Source: a bacterium
Lineage (GTDB): Bacteria > Sysuimicrobiota > Sysuimicrobiia > Sysuimicrobiales > Segetimicrobiaceae
DNA: 64,000 nt
NCBI GenBank assembly: GCA_035691305.1
Contig: DASSJF010000013.1
Location: forward strand, 1 to 64,000
Direction: 5' to 3'
Under the pieces are notes generated by a model. The model did not search any database. It had not been told where the DNA came from and saw nothing but the letters and a program-made list of their open reading frames with translations. The position numbers were made by a program, and so were the translations under genes. Each line of letters begins with the position of its first letter. Position 1 is the first letter of the stretch. This document shows, piece after piece, positions 46,159 through 54,220 of the stretch.

Positions 46159-46265
46159 CAGTGCCTCCTTCACGCCGGACGCCGTCATGATACCACGCGG
46201 TGCCGGAACCGAGAAAGCACGCCTGCGGGTGCCCGCGTTTGAGCGTGCCGGCGGTCGAGCGCGGC

Positions 46266-47816
46266 TCAGGCCCAGGGCACCGCCACGCCGAGCGCGGCGA
46301 GCTTGCCCTCGAGTTCTGCGCGCTCGCGGTTCCGGGCGAGACCGCCGTCTTTCCGCCGCGTAAGGAGCCCGTGCCGCTCCGCGGCGGCGATCGCGCCGGC
46401 ACGGTCGCCGAGGTTGATGAGCCGGATCAACTCGGCCTCGATCGCGGACAGGTGCATCGCGCGGCGCCGGTAGTCGAGGAATGCCTCCCAGACGACCGGC
46501 ACCCACTTCGCCACGATCTCCCCGCCGATCACCCGCGCGTACGAGCGGATCTCTTCCTGTGCGTGGTCGTCCATGCGCAGGTCGAGGAAGTGCAGCAGGT
46601 TGTGCAGATTGATCTTCCAGTACGCCTCGGTATACGTGGAGAGCGGAAGATCCTTGCGGGCCTGCTCGCGCGCGACGCCCGCGGCAAGCCGTTCGTCGTA
46701 CACGCGCCGCGCTTCGTCTTGGAGCGCGCGCTCGGCGGCGGAGAGCGTCTCGCCGACCTCGACCGGCAGCGTGCCGCCGCTCCCCTGCCGGTTCGCCGCG
46801 GACTGGGCGCGCCACCGACCGGGCGGCGTCTGCTGTGTCGCGTCGATGGCGACGGAATACCGCGTGCTGTACTCGTTGACTGAGTTGTGGGTCACGATGC
46901 CGTTGGCGATGAAGTTATGGTACGGCCCCTCGACTTCGACGTCGTAAGTTTCCTTTTCGCCGATGTACTCGAATCGCTCGACGCGCTCGAGTCTAGCCGC
47001 GACGATGTCGGAGGTTCCGGACGGTTGCCGCGCCGGGACCGCGCCGTTCACATACAGGTGGTAGTCGCCGTCGGTCCAAACCGCACGGCCGTTGCGCGTC
47101 CCCAGTCCCGTTGCCGCCTCGAGGGTCTGCCAGCCGCCCGCGAATTTGAAGCGATGGTCGGCGGTGCATTCGATCGCCTTGCCGTCGGATAGCGTCATTC
47201 GGAACACCGGTTTGGTTCCGTTCTTGAACACGCCGGCGACGCGCACGGGCTGAAGCGCTCCCGTGTCCTCGTTCATCTGCCGCACGTGCACCCGGCGGCG
47301 CCGCGCTGCCGAGCTTACCGATGTTTCATACAGTTCTTCGATGCTCACACGGCGTAACGCTCCGCGAGCGTGGGGGGCGTAATTCGCTTCGACAAAAAGC
47401 TCCGCGGCGGCGGCGAGGCACGCGGTGCGGTGCCGCACCCACTGCCGCCACGTATCCATCGGCACGCGCACGTGAAACTTGATGTCGCACATTTCGTAAG
47501 GTGTGCTGTGCCTGTGACGCATCAAGTAGCGAATGAGTCCGCGATCTTCATGGATCTTCTTGGTGCCCGCCCCGTAGGAAATGCGCGCCGCCTGCACGAT
47601 GGCACCGTCATCACCCATGTAATCGAGCACGCGCACGAAACCGTCGTCGAGGACTTTGAACGGTTGGCCGAGGATCGCGTCGAGCGCGGCGACATGCGTG
47701 CGCGTGAGCAGCTCGGCGGCCGGCCGCGCCTCCGGCGTCTCGCCGTCGGGCGGTTCGGGGACGGGTTTCGATGCGTCGCGAAGCTCCGGGTCGAGGTCCG
47801 AAGGGCGGCGGCTCAT
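46266..47816 (-). CDS. thyX: Flavin-dependent thymidylate synthase split by an intein
   Basis: Makes dTMP from dUMP with methylene-tetrahydrofolate, FAD and NADPH. The precursor has 516 residues: N-extein 1-132, intein 133-311, C-extein 312-516. The ThyX signature RHR-x2-S-x-NE-x-S-x-R is cut by the intein: WVRHRTA before it and SVNEYSTRYS after it. RHSTPYEM in the N-extein and the flavin-site helices after the intein are present. ATG 47816 has GGAGG upstream. Protein splicing would give a 337-residue enzyme. No thyA is visible in the window. Confidence 0.93.
   Translation of the reverse strand: MSRRPSDLDPELRDASKPVPEPPDGETPEARPAAELLTRTHVAALDAILGQPFKVLDDGFVRVLDYMGDDGAIVQAARISYGAGTKKIHEDRGLIRYLMRHRHSTPYEMCDIKFHVRVPMDTWRQWVRHRTACLAAAAELFVEANYAPHARGALRRVSIEELYETSVSSAARRRRVHVRQMNEDTGALQPVRVAGVFKNGTKPVFRMTLSDGKAIECTADHRFKFAGGWQTLEAATGLGTRNGRAVWTDGDYHLYVNGAVPARQPSGTSDIVAARLERVERFEYIGEKETYDVEVEGPYHNFIANGIVTHNSVNEYSTRYSVAIDATQQTPPGRWRAQSAANRQGSGGTLPVEVGETLSAAERALQDEARRVYDERLAAGVAREQARKDLPLSTYTEAYWKINLHNLLHFLDLRMDDHAQEEIRSYARVIGGEIVAKWVPVVWEAFLDYRRRAMHLSAIEAELIRLINLGDRAGAIAAAERHGLLTRRKDGGLARNRERAELEGKLAALGVAVPWA
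46884..47420 (-). mobile_element. Mini-intein in thyX (179 residues)
   Basis: In-frame intein from Cys133 to Asn311 of the precursor. N-terminal residue Cys, block B as TADHRF (TxxH), block F as ETYDVEVEGPYHNFIANG and block G ending VTHN, followed by Ser as the +1 residue. The 179-residue length and absence of LAGLIDADG or HNH motifs show that no homing endonuclease is present, so it cannot move by itself. Block A (CLAAAAELFV) is diverged. Confidence 0.92.
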
Positions 47817-47870
47817 GCGGGTACTGCCTCCTGCCGCGGGCGCTGCTGTGATAGACACGGATATTCGTAG

Positions 47871-47899
47871 AGGACATTGCGGAAACCTCGCGGTATAAT
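47871..47899 (+). promoter_or_regulatory. Promoter of the ferredoxin gene
   Basis: Consensus -10 TATAAT (47894-47899) with AGGACA (47871-47876) 17 bases upstream as a partial -35. The ferredoxin ATG follows at 47947 after GGAGAGAAGGAGG. Confidence 0.6.
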
Positions 47900-47946
47900 G
47901 GGGGTCGGCGACGGGAAGTCCCGAAGGAGAGAAGGAGGCACGCAGG

Positions 47947-48240
47947 ATGACCTATACGATCACCGAGCCCTGCATCAACGTCAAGGACCGTTCGTGCGTC
48001 GAGGTCTGCCCGGTGGACTGCATCCATCCGAAGGCGGACGAGGACCAGGGCGAGGTGATGCTCTACATCCATCCGGACGAGTGCATCGACTGCGGAGCGT
48101 GCGAATCGGTGTGTCCGGTAACGGCGATCTTCGCCGAGGCCGACGTGCCGGATCAATGGAAGAACTTCAACGAAATCAACGCGGACTATTTCAAGATGAG
48201 CAAGGAAGAGTTCGCGGCCAAACACGGCCGCAACCCCTGA
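47947..48240 (+). CDS. Ferredoxin with two iron-sulfur clusters (FdxA type)
   Basis: A 97-residue electron carrier. N-terminal cluster motif with cysteines in [19 protein letters not shown] (a seven-iron-type spacing), then [18 protein letters not shown] for the 4Fe-4S cluster. The C-terminal helical tail ([14 protein letters not shown]) is typical of FdxA in Actinobacteria and Bacillota relatives. AGGAGG precedes ATG 47947. Divergent from thyX; monocistronic, ended by a 20-bp hairpin. Confidence 0.95.
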   Translation: MTYTITEPCINVKDRSCVEVCPVDCIHPKADEDQGEVMLYIHPDECIDCGACESVCPVTAIFAEADVPDQWKNFNEINADYFKMSKEEFAAKHGRNP

Positions 48241-48254
48241 GTTTCTCCGGCGCC

Positions 48255-48300
48255 TGAACGACCGGGCCCGGCGGCCACAGCCGCCGGGCCCGGTCGTTCA
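48255..48300. terminator. Bidirectional terminator between ferredoxin and cupredoxin genes
   Basis: A perfect 20-bp stem: TGAACGACCGGGCCCGGCGG (48255-48274) pairs with its complement at 48281-48300 around a 6-base loop. It lies between two convergent genes. A run of T is missing on both sides. Confidence 0.75.
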
Positions 48301-48319
48301 TCTCGAAAAAGGCGCCGCC

Positions 48320-49327
48320 CTACCGCACGATCACCTTGGCCCTCATCCCGAAATCATCGTGGACCGCGCAAAGGTACTCGAAGGTCCCGGCCTTCGTGAA
48401 CGTCAGCGAGTAACTCCGGACTCCCGGCCCCTCCGTCAGCATGAACCCGGAGTTGTAAAACCCTTCGCCGCGATGCACGCTGCCGCCCGACGGCGCCATG
48501 ACGTGGGGCGTCACCAGCAGCGTCGGCGGTCCCTGCTTCTGCGGCCGCATCGTCGCGATGTCAAAGTAGCGCTTGCCGACGCCGAACGACACCGTGTGAA
48601 GTTCGGTCGGGTCTTTCATCACCCACGTCACCGAGTCGCCCCGTTTGATCGTCAGCGCCTGCACGGGGAACCGGTAGAAGGTGGCGCCGTCCTTCGTCGA
48701 GCCGGTCATGTTCAGCGTGTAGGTCTGATGCCCGCCGGCCGCGGCGACGACCGGTGCCCCGACGGCGCGCAGCGCCTTCGCCGCGGCGAGCGCCGTCTGT
48801 CCCTGCAGGGCGGCCTCTTTATCGTACTCCGCCTGAGTCATCGGATACCTGCTGCCGGCCGGCTGGACCACGATCTGACCTTCCATCCCCGGGTGGAACA
48901 TGCACTGGTACCGGTAGGTCCCCGCCTTGGTGAACGTCACGTGGAAGGATTTCGGGGCGTTGGGATCCGCGAGCAGCGCGCCGCCGCTGAACGGGCCGCT
49001 ACCGTCGTACGCGGGCTTCGGCGTGGCGAAAAAGATCCCCGGGTTCCAGACCAACTCGCCCTTCGCCGTACCGGGAATGATCAGATCCGGCGGCTTGCCC
49101 CCGGCGGGAAAGTAGATCGTGTGCTCCGCGGCCGTCAGTTTCCACCGGACCGAATCGCCTTCGTTGATCGTGATGCGCTTAGGGAGAAACTGCAGCGCCT
49201 GGTCGGCTTGGTCGTTGGCCGAAGCCCCGGCCTGCACGACCCAGGTGGTGGCCGCGCTTGTGCGGGCCGGACCGGCCACCAGCGACATAACACCGGCGAT
49301 CAACACCACTGCGAGCCCCCGCGTCAT
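48320..49327 (-). CDS. Secreted protein with two cupredoxin domains
   Basis: A 335-residue exported copper protein, role unknown. Signal peptide 1-25 ending SAA. Domain 1 (about 30-155) has type-1 copper ligands His69, Cys142, His145 and Met148 (CMFHPGM). Domain 2 (about 200-335) repeats them as His244, Cys320, His323 and Met328 (CAVHDDFGM). Both sites look complete. A 40-residue helical linker joins them. It may carry electrons outside the membrane. Divergent from a TetR-family gene that may control it. Confidence 0.85.
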   Translation of the reverse strand: MTRGLAVVLIAGVMSLVAGPARTSAATTWVVQAGASANDQADQALQFLPKRITINEGDSVRWKLTAAEHTIYFPAGGKPPDLIIPGTAKGELVWNPGIFFATPKPAYDGSGPFSGGALLADPNAPKSFHVTFTKAGTYRYQCMFHPGMEGQIVVQPAGSRYPMTQAEYDKEAALQGQTALAAAKALRAVGAPVVAAAGGHQTYTLNMTGSTKDGATFYRFPVQALTIKRGDSVTWVMKDPTELHTVSFGVGKRYFDIATMRPQKQGPPTLLVTPHVMAPSGGSVHRGEGFYNSGFMLTEGPGVRSYSLTFTKAGTFEYLCAVHDDFGMRAKVIVR

Positions 49328-49442
49328 GGCGTTCCCCCTTCGCGGCGTATCGACTTTTCGCAGATGCGAGCGACGTTCGGTATGGCTTTTCGTCCGTCAA
49401 GTGTGTATAGTGAAATCTAGCAGACCCGAGAGGACCGTGTCA

Positions 49443-50111
49443 ATGGCTGAACAGGCGGTCGGTCGCCGCCGGACCTCAAGAAAACGCAAGTACGAAATGA
49501 AGCGGCGCGCCGAGCGTCAGCAGGCGACGCGGCGGCGAATCGTCGAGGCCACGGTGGCGCTTCACGAAGAAATCGGGCCGCTTCGGACCAGCTTCAGCGA
49601 CATCGCGAAGCGCGCGGGGGTGCAGCGGCTCACGGTGCGGGCGCACTTTCCCGCGTTGCCCGGCCTCTTCGCGGCGTGTTCATCCTTGTTCTTCACGCGC
49701 AACCCGCCGCCGGACCCGGAACGCTGGCGCGCGATGCCGGACCCGCGGGTGCGCCTGCGGAAAGCGCTGGGGAAGCTTTACGTATTTTACGGCCGGACCG
49801 AACAGATGCTGGGGAATGTCACCCGCGACGCGGAGCTGGCCCCCGGGCTCGTAGGCGTACCCTACACGAGGTTGCTCTTGCGAATGCGGAAGGCGCTCTC
49901 GGCGGGCTGGCCGGTCGACGACAACCGGAAGCCGCTCTTTCTCGCGGCGCTCGGTCACGCGCTCGAGTTCACCACATGGCGCTCGCTGGTGCGTGACCAT
50001 GGACTGCGGACCGGGCAGGCGGTCGATCTTATGGTGGCCCTCGCGGTCAAGGCGCAGGCGCTACGGAGTCCCGACCGCGATCCGCGTCCAAGTCCTTCGC
50101 CCCGGGAATGA
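49443..50111 (+). CDS. TetR-family transcription regulator
   Basis: A 222-residue regulator with a lysine/arginine-rich N terminus, then the TetR helix-turn-helix (RRRIVEATVALHEEIGPLRT, SFSDIAKRAGVQRLTVRAHF) and a helical ligand-binding domain. ATG 49443 chosen; TATAGT is present upstream near 49410. Divergent from the cupredoxin gene 115 bases away, the usual sign of a local regulator. Ligand unknown. Confidence 0.88.
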   Translation: MAEQAVGRRRTSRKRKYEMKRRAERQQATRRRIVEATVALHEEIGPLRTSFSDIAKRAGVQRLTVRAHFPALPGLFAACSSLFFTRNPPPDPERWRAMPDPRVRLRKALGKLYVFYGRTEQMLGNVTRDAELAPGLVGVPYTRLLLRMRKALSAGWPVDDNRKPLFLAALGHALEFTTWRSLVRDHGLRTGQAVDLMVALAVKAQALRSPDRDPRPSPSPRE

Positions 50112-50165
50112 CGCCGCCGGCGGGTTTCCCGCCGGCGCACGTTCCTCCACGAGTCCGGTTCGGCT

Positions 50166-51227
50166 CTAGTCGCCCGGCGTGCCCGCCTTCACCTTGCCGA
50201 GCGTCGCCTGCGCGATCTCCACCGCCCGCTCCACGTCCGCGCGCGAGACATCAAGGTGCGTCACGGCGCGCACCCGCGTCTTCGACGCCGCGCCCATCCG
50301 GACGCCGGCGTCCGCGAGGCGCTTCACCGCGTCCGGCGCGGTCATGCCGAGCCCGGTCGTGTCGAAGAACACGAGGTTGGTCTCGGTGTGCTCGACGCTG
50401 ATGCGGACCCCGGGAATCTCCGCCAGTCCGCGGGCGAGGATCTTCGCATTGGCGTGATCCTCCGCCAGCCGCTCGACGTTGTGATCGAGCGCGTAGAGTC
50501 CGGCCGCGGCGATGATGCCCGCCTGCCGCATCGCGCCGCCGAAGAGATGCTTGTAGCGGCGGGCCTCCTTCGAGAACTCCCGGTCGCCCGCCACCAGCGC
50601 GCCGACAGGACAGCCGAGGCCTTTCGTGAGGCAGAACGTCACCGAGTCGTAGCCCTTTGCCTGCTCGTGGGCGGACACGCCGGACGCGACGACGGCGTTC
50701 ATCAGCCGCGCGCCGTCGATATGGGAGCGCAGGTTGTGCCGGCGCGCCGCGTCGGCAACCTCGCGCAGCCGCGCGAGCGGCCACACCGTTCCGCCGCCGC
50801 CGTTGGACGTCTGCTCGACCGACACGAGCCGCGTGCGTTGACAGTGCGGATCGTCCTTGCGGATCGCGCCGTCGACGTCGGCTCCGGTGAAGACGCCGCG
50901 CTCGCCGCCGACGGTGTAGAGCATGACGCCCGAGAGCAGCGCCGGCCCCCCGGCCTCCGCGTTGACGATGTGCGCGGTCCGGTCGATGATCACCTCGTCG
51001 CCCGGCCTCGTGTGCACCTTGACCGCGATCTCGTTGGCCATCGTGGCGGACGGCAGATACCACGCCTGCTCCTTGCCGAGCAGCGCCGCCACGCGCTCTT
51101 GTAGCGCGTTGACGCTGGGATCCTCGAGTTTCTGCTCGTCGGCGACCGGCGCGCGCATCATGAATTCGCGCATCCCCTGGGACGGCTTCGTCGCGGTGTC
51201 GCTCGAGAGATCGATGAACGTGGCCAA
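50166..51227 (-). CDS. ltaE: Low-specificity threonine aldolase
   Basis: PLP enzyme cleaving threonine or allo-threonine to glycine and acetaldehyde. 353 residues: IDLSSDTATKPSQGMREFM at the start, LPSATMANEIAVKVH, HIDGARLMNAVVASG and the PLP lysine in FCLTKGLGCPVGALVAG. The TTG at 51227 is preceded by GAGGGGG at 8 bases; no ATG fits as well. It stands alone, after a hairpin that follows the upstream gene. Confidence 0.92.
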   Translation of the reverse strand: MATFIDLSSDTATKPSQGMREFMMRAPVADEQKLEDPSVNALQERVAALLGKEQAWYLPSATMANEIAVKVHTRPGDEVIIDRTAHIVNAEAGGPALLSGVMLYTVGGERGVFTGADVDGAIRKDDPHCQRTRLVSVEQTSNGGGGTVWPLARLREVADAARRHNLRSHIDGARLMNAVVASGVSAHEQAKGYDSVTFCLTKGLGCPVGALVAGDREFSKEARRYKHLFGGAMRQAGIIAAAGLYALDHNVERLAEDHANAKILARGLAEIPGVRISVEHTETNLVFFDTTGLGMTAPDAVKRLADAGVRMGAASKTRVRAVTHLDVSRADVERAVEIAQATLGKVKAGTPGD

Positions 51228-51252
51228 AACCGGTACCCCCTCGAAATTTGGG

Positions 51253-51269
51253 ACGGTCCTGAGGACCGT
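51253..51269. terminator. Short hairpin between unknown gene and threonine aldolase
   Basis: ACGGTCC, TGA loop, GGACCGT; a 7-bp perfect stem at the end of the upstream minus-strand gene. No uridine run follows, so it may be a weak terminator or processing site. Confidence 0.4.
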
Positions 51270-51703
51270 TAGCGCTCGCGCCAGAGCGTCTGCGGTCGCA
51301 GATTGCGGGAAATGCCGAGCTGGCCCGCCATCAGCGTCGTCCAGGAAAGAAACCCTTCGATCATCATCAGCGCTTCGTCTTCGATCTCGTCGGGGTCGAG
51401 AGTCTGGTGGACGTTGCCGAGGTGGTCGCCGATACCGCTGCAGAAGGCGCGGACGTCGCGGAGCAGCTCCACGGCGACGTGCCGGGTCTCCGGCCCGATG
51501 ACTTTGGAGCCTCCCGAGGCGGCCCGCAACCTGGCGGTCTGCGCGCCGGACCAATCGACGAGGTTGTCGAGCACGTACACCGCTTCCCCCGGACCGCGCT
51601 CGACCACCACCGCCACAAAGCCCTGGCAGGCGCGCCACACCTGGCGGATCAGGCTCGCGAGGAACCGCTTTTCGTCGGCGGAGAAGCCGGTCTGTCGGGC
51701 CAC
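51269..51703 (-). CDS. Unknown 144-residue protein
   Basis: An unrecognised soluble, mostly helical protein starting VARQTGFSADEKRFLASLIR with LDPDEIEDEALMMIEGFLSW near the end. GTG 51703 has GAGAGG five bases before it. It diverges from the Ski2-like helicase gene (115 bases), which may hint at a shared function. No cysteine cluster, membrane segment or catalytic motif is visible apart from a conserved-looking acidic C-terminal half. Confidence 0.65.
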   Translation of the reverse strand: MARQTGFSADEKRFLASLIRQVWRACQGFVAVVVERGPGEAVYVLDNLVDWSGAQTARLRAASGGSKVIGPETRHVAVELLRDVRAFCSGIGDHLGNVHQTLDPDEIEDEALMMIEGFLSWTTLMAGQLGISRNLRPQTLWRER

Positions 51704-51817
51704 CGTATCCTCTCGGAGTCGACCGCGCCCCACCGGAACCGGAGGCGCGGACTGGATCTGCGTGCAGGCCTGCGCTTCGACGAGGAAAAATCGGCCTCCT
51801 GTACCAAACGCTTGATT

Positions 51818-54148
51818 ATGAAGGGCATCGCCCAAATTCTCCGCGGACTCGGCGAGCCGCCGGCATCGCCCTTTGCGCCGGCGCCGTTTCAGCAGGCTGC
51901 GCTCGACGCGCTCGGACGCGGGGACGTCTTGGTCTCCGCGCCGACGGGAAGCGGCAAGACGTGGATCGCCGAACAGGAAATCGCGCGCCTGCTCGACCCA
52001 GCCTCGGGCGGCCTCCTGCCCGCCCCGGCCGCCACGCCGCGCGTCTGGTACACGACGCCGCTCAAAGCGCTCTCCAATCAGAAGTTCCGGCGGTTCCAAG
52101 GGATGTACGGGGAAAACCGCGTCGGACTGCTGACCGGCGAGCGCCGCCTGAACGTGCACGCGCCGGTGGTCGTCGCGACGACGGAGATTCTCCGCAACGC
52201 CCTGTACGGCGAGGACCGCGGCGCCCCCGACGTCGTCGTACTCGACGAGGCGCATTATCTCGCCGATCCGGAACGAGGCACGGCGTGGGAAGAAATTCTG
52301 CTGCTCGCCTCGCGGTCGACACGTCTCCTGCTGCTGTCCGCGACCATCCCGAACACCGCGCAACTGGCGGACTGGATGGCAACGGTGCGGGGCGCGCGGC
52401 CCGAGGTGATTACGCTCGAGACGCGGCCCGTGCCCCTCGAGTACCTCCTCGCCGACGGCGACGGCCGGCTCCACCCGCCCGACCCGGCGCAGATCCGCAC
52501 GCGGCGCCGCCATCCGCAATGGTTGCCGGCGATTACGGAGGAACTGCTGCGCCACCGGCTCGCCCCGGCGATCCTGTTCTTCCCGAGCCGCCGCGAGTGC
52601 GACGAATCCGCGCGCCGGCTGGGCGCGCACCACGCGCCCGGCCGGGACGAGCGCACGCGCGTCATCGACGATTGGCTCAGGCGCGTCCCGCAGCTGATGG
52701 GCCATCCCCTGCTGTCGGGGCTGCGGCAGAGCGGCGTCGCCGCCCACCACGCGGGCCATCTCACGGCGTGGCGGATGTGCGTGGAAGAGCTGCTGGAAGC
52801 GGGCCTCGTGCGCTTCGTCTGCGCGACCACCACGCTCGCGGCGGGGCTCGACGTGCCGGCGCGGACGGTCGTGCTCTCGACGCTCCACCGCCACGGTCCG
52901 GCCGGGCCAGAGTCGCTCACGGCGACCGAGTTTCATCAGATGACGGGGCGCGCGGGCCGGCGCGGCCGGGATACTCTCGGCATTACGGTGATCGTCGCGC
53001 CGGTCCGCGACGAGGCCGAGGAAGGGTTGGCGCTGTCGGACGCCGCGCCGGAGCCGATCCGCTCCGCCTTCGCGGCGAGCGACGCGCAGGTCCTCAACCT
53101 GCTGTCGCGCACGACGCTGCCGCAGGCGGAGGAACTCGTCCGGCGGTCGTTGGCGGCCTACACGCGGGCGCCCGAGCGGGACGCGATCCGCCGCGAACTG
53201 GCCGCCCTGCCGCGCGACCCGCTGACCGAGCGGCCGTGCGGGGACCGGCTCGCCACCCGGCAGCGGTTCGACGATCTGCTGCGGCGGCTCCGGCGGGCGC
53301 GGCACGGGCCCGACGCCGCCGCGGAGCCCGCGCGCCTCGGTGAAGAGCTGGTCGGGCTGCCGTGCACCGGCTGCCGCGTGACGGAGCGGTGCCTGGCCAC
53401 CCTGTCGGATCTGCGAGAGGTCGAACGGGAACGACAGACGCTCGAGCGCGAGCTCGCTGCGCTCGAGAATCGCGAGGTCGAGCCGTTTCGCCGGCGCGCA
53501 GAGTTGCTGCGCGCGCGCGGCTACCTCGACGCGGAATGGCGGCCGACTGCGTGGGGCCGCGTCGCCGCCCGCATCAGGCACCCCCGCATGCTCGTCCTCG
53601 CCGAAGCGCTGCGCGCGGCCGCGCTGCCCGACGATCCGGCCGCTCTGGCCGCGGTCGGGGGCGCGCTCGGCACCGAACGTCCCGCGCCCGTCCGCCCGGG
53701 ACCCAGCCGCGGTCCCGGCGCCTACGGCCGCACAGGCTACCGCCGTTACGACCGCGCCGGCACGCTCCACATCGGCCACCGCGGCCCCGCGGCCCAGGTG
53801 CCCCCGTCCGCGCGCGCCGCGCTGTTCGCGCTGCGCCGGATCGTTGCGCGCCTCAACGAGGACCGCAAAGAAGCCGGACTGCCGCTCGATCCGCTCGAGG
53901 CCGAATTCGCCGGCGAAGCGCACGGAGCGCCGGCGGCGCTCTGGCGCGCCGCGGTCGTCGCCGCGTGGGCGGCGGGCCGCGCGTGGGGGGACGTGACGCG
54001 CGCGTTCGAAATTCTCGAAGGCGACCTGCAGCGGCTGGCGTGGCAGGCGGCAGAGATCTTGATCCAGATCGAAGACGTGTCGGACTCGCCGCTTGCCGGC
54101 GCCGCGCGCGCCGCCAGGGACGCGATCCTCCGCACGCCGGTCGAGTAG
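51818..54148 (+). CDS. Ski2/HelY-like DEAD-box RNA helicase
   Basis: A 776-residue superfamily 2 helicase. Motif I SAPTGSGKTWIAEQ, Ia TTPLKALSNQKF, II DEAHYLADPERG, III LSATIPN, and the second RecA domain with ATTTLAAGLDVPAR and the arginine finger QMTGRAGRRGRD. The C-terminal third (about 560-776) has a small cysteine cluster (LPCTGCRVTERC) and a DSHCT-like helical end, as in Mtr4/Ski2 and actinobacterial HelY. Likely role in RNA turnover. The start ATG 51818 has no clear ribosome-binding site. Confidence 0.9.
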   Translation: MKGIAQILRGLGEPPASPFAPAPFQQAALDALGRGDVLVSAPTGSGKTWIAEQEIARLLDPASGGLLPAPAATPRVWYTTPLKALSNQKFRRFQGMYGENRVGLLTGERRLNVHAPVVVATTEILRNALYGEDRGAPDVVVLDEAHYLADPERGTAWEEILLLASRSTRLLLLSATIPNTAQLADWMATVRGARPEVITLETRPVPLEYLLADGDGRLHPPDPAQIRTRRRHPQWLPAITEELLRHRLAPAILFFPSRRECDESARRLGAHHAPGRDERTRVIDDWLRRVPQLMGHPLLSGLRQSGVAAHHAGHLTAWRMCVEELLEAGLVRFVCATTTLAAGLDVPARTVVLSTLHRHGPAGPESLTATEFHQMTGRAGRRGRDTLGITVIVAPVRDEAEEGLALSDAAPEPIRSAFAASDAQVLNLLSRTTLPQAEELVRRSLAAYTRAPERDAIRRELAALPRDPLTERPCGDRLATRQRFDDLLRRLRRARHGPDAAAEPARLGEELVGLPCTGCRVTERCLATLSDLREVERERQTLERELAALENREVEPFRRRAELLRARGYLDAEWRPTAWGRVAARIRHPRMLVLAEALRAAALPDDPAALAAVGGALGTERPAPVRPGPSRGPGAYGRTGYRRYDRAGTLHIGHRGPAAQVPPSARAALFALRRIVARLNEDRKEAGLPLDPLEAEFAGEAHGAPAALWRAAVVAAWAAGRAWGDVTRAFEILEGDLQRLAWQAAEILIQIEDVSDSPLAGAARAARDAILRTPVE

Positions 54149-54220
54149 CTCTTCGCCCGCAACACCCGCGCCGCGGTGCGGCAGGGAGCCGCGCGCGCGC
54201 GCGCGGAATCTCACTCCACG

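Noticed and set aside
54181-54205. (GC)n run as a phase-variation tract before the CoA-transferase
   Set aside because: Short and outside the coding sequence, and similar runs are expected at this base composition.
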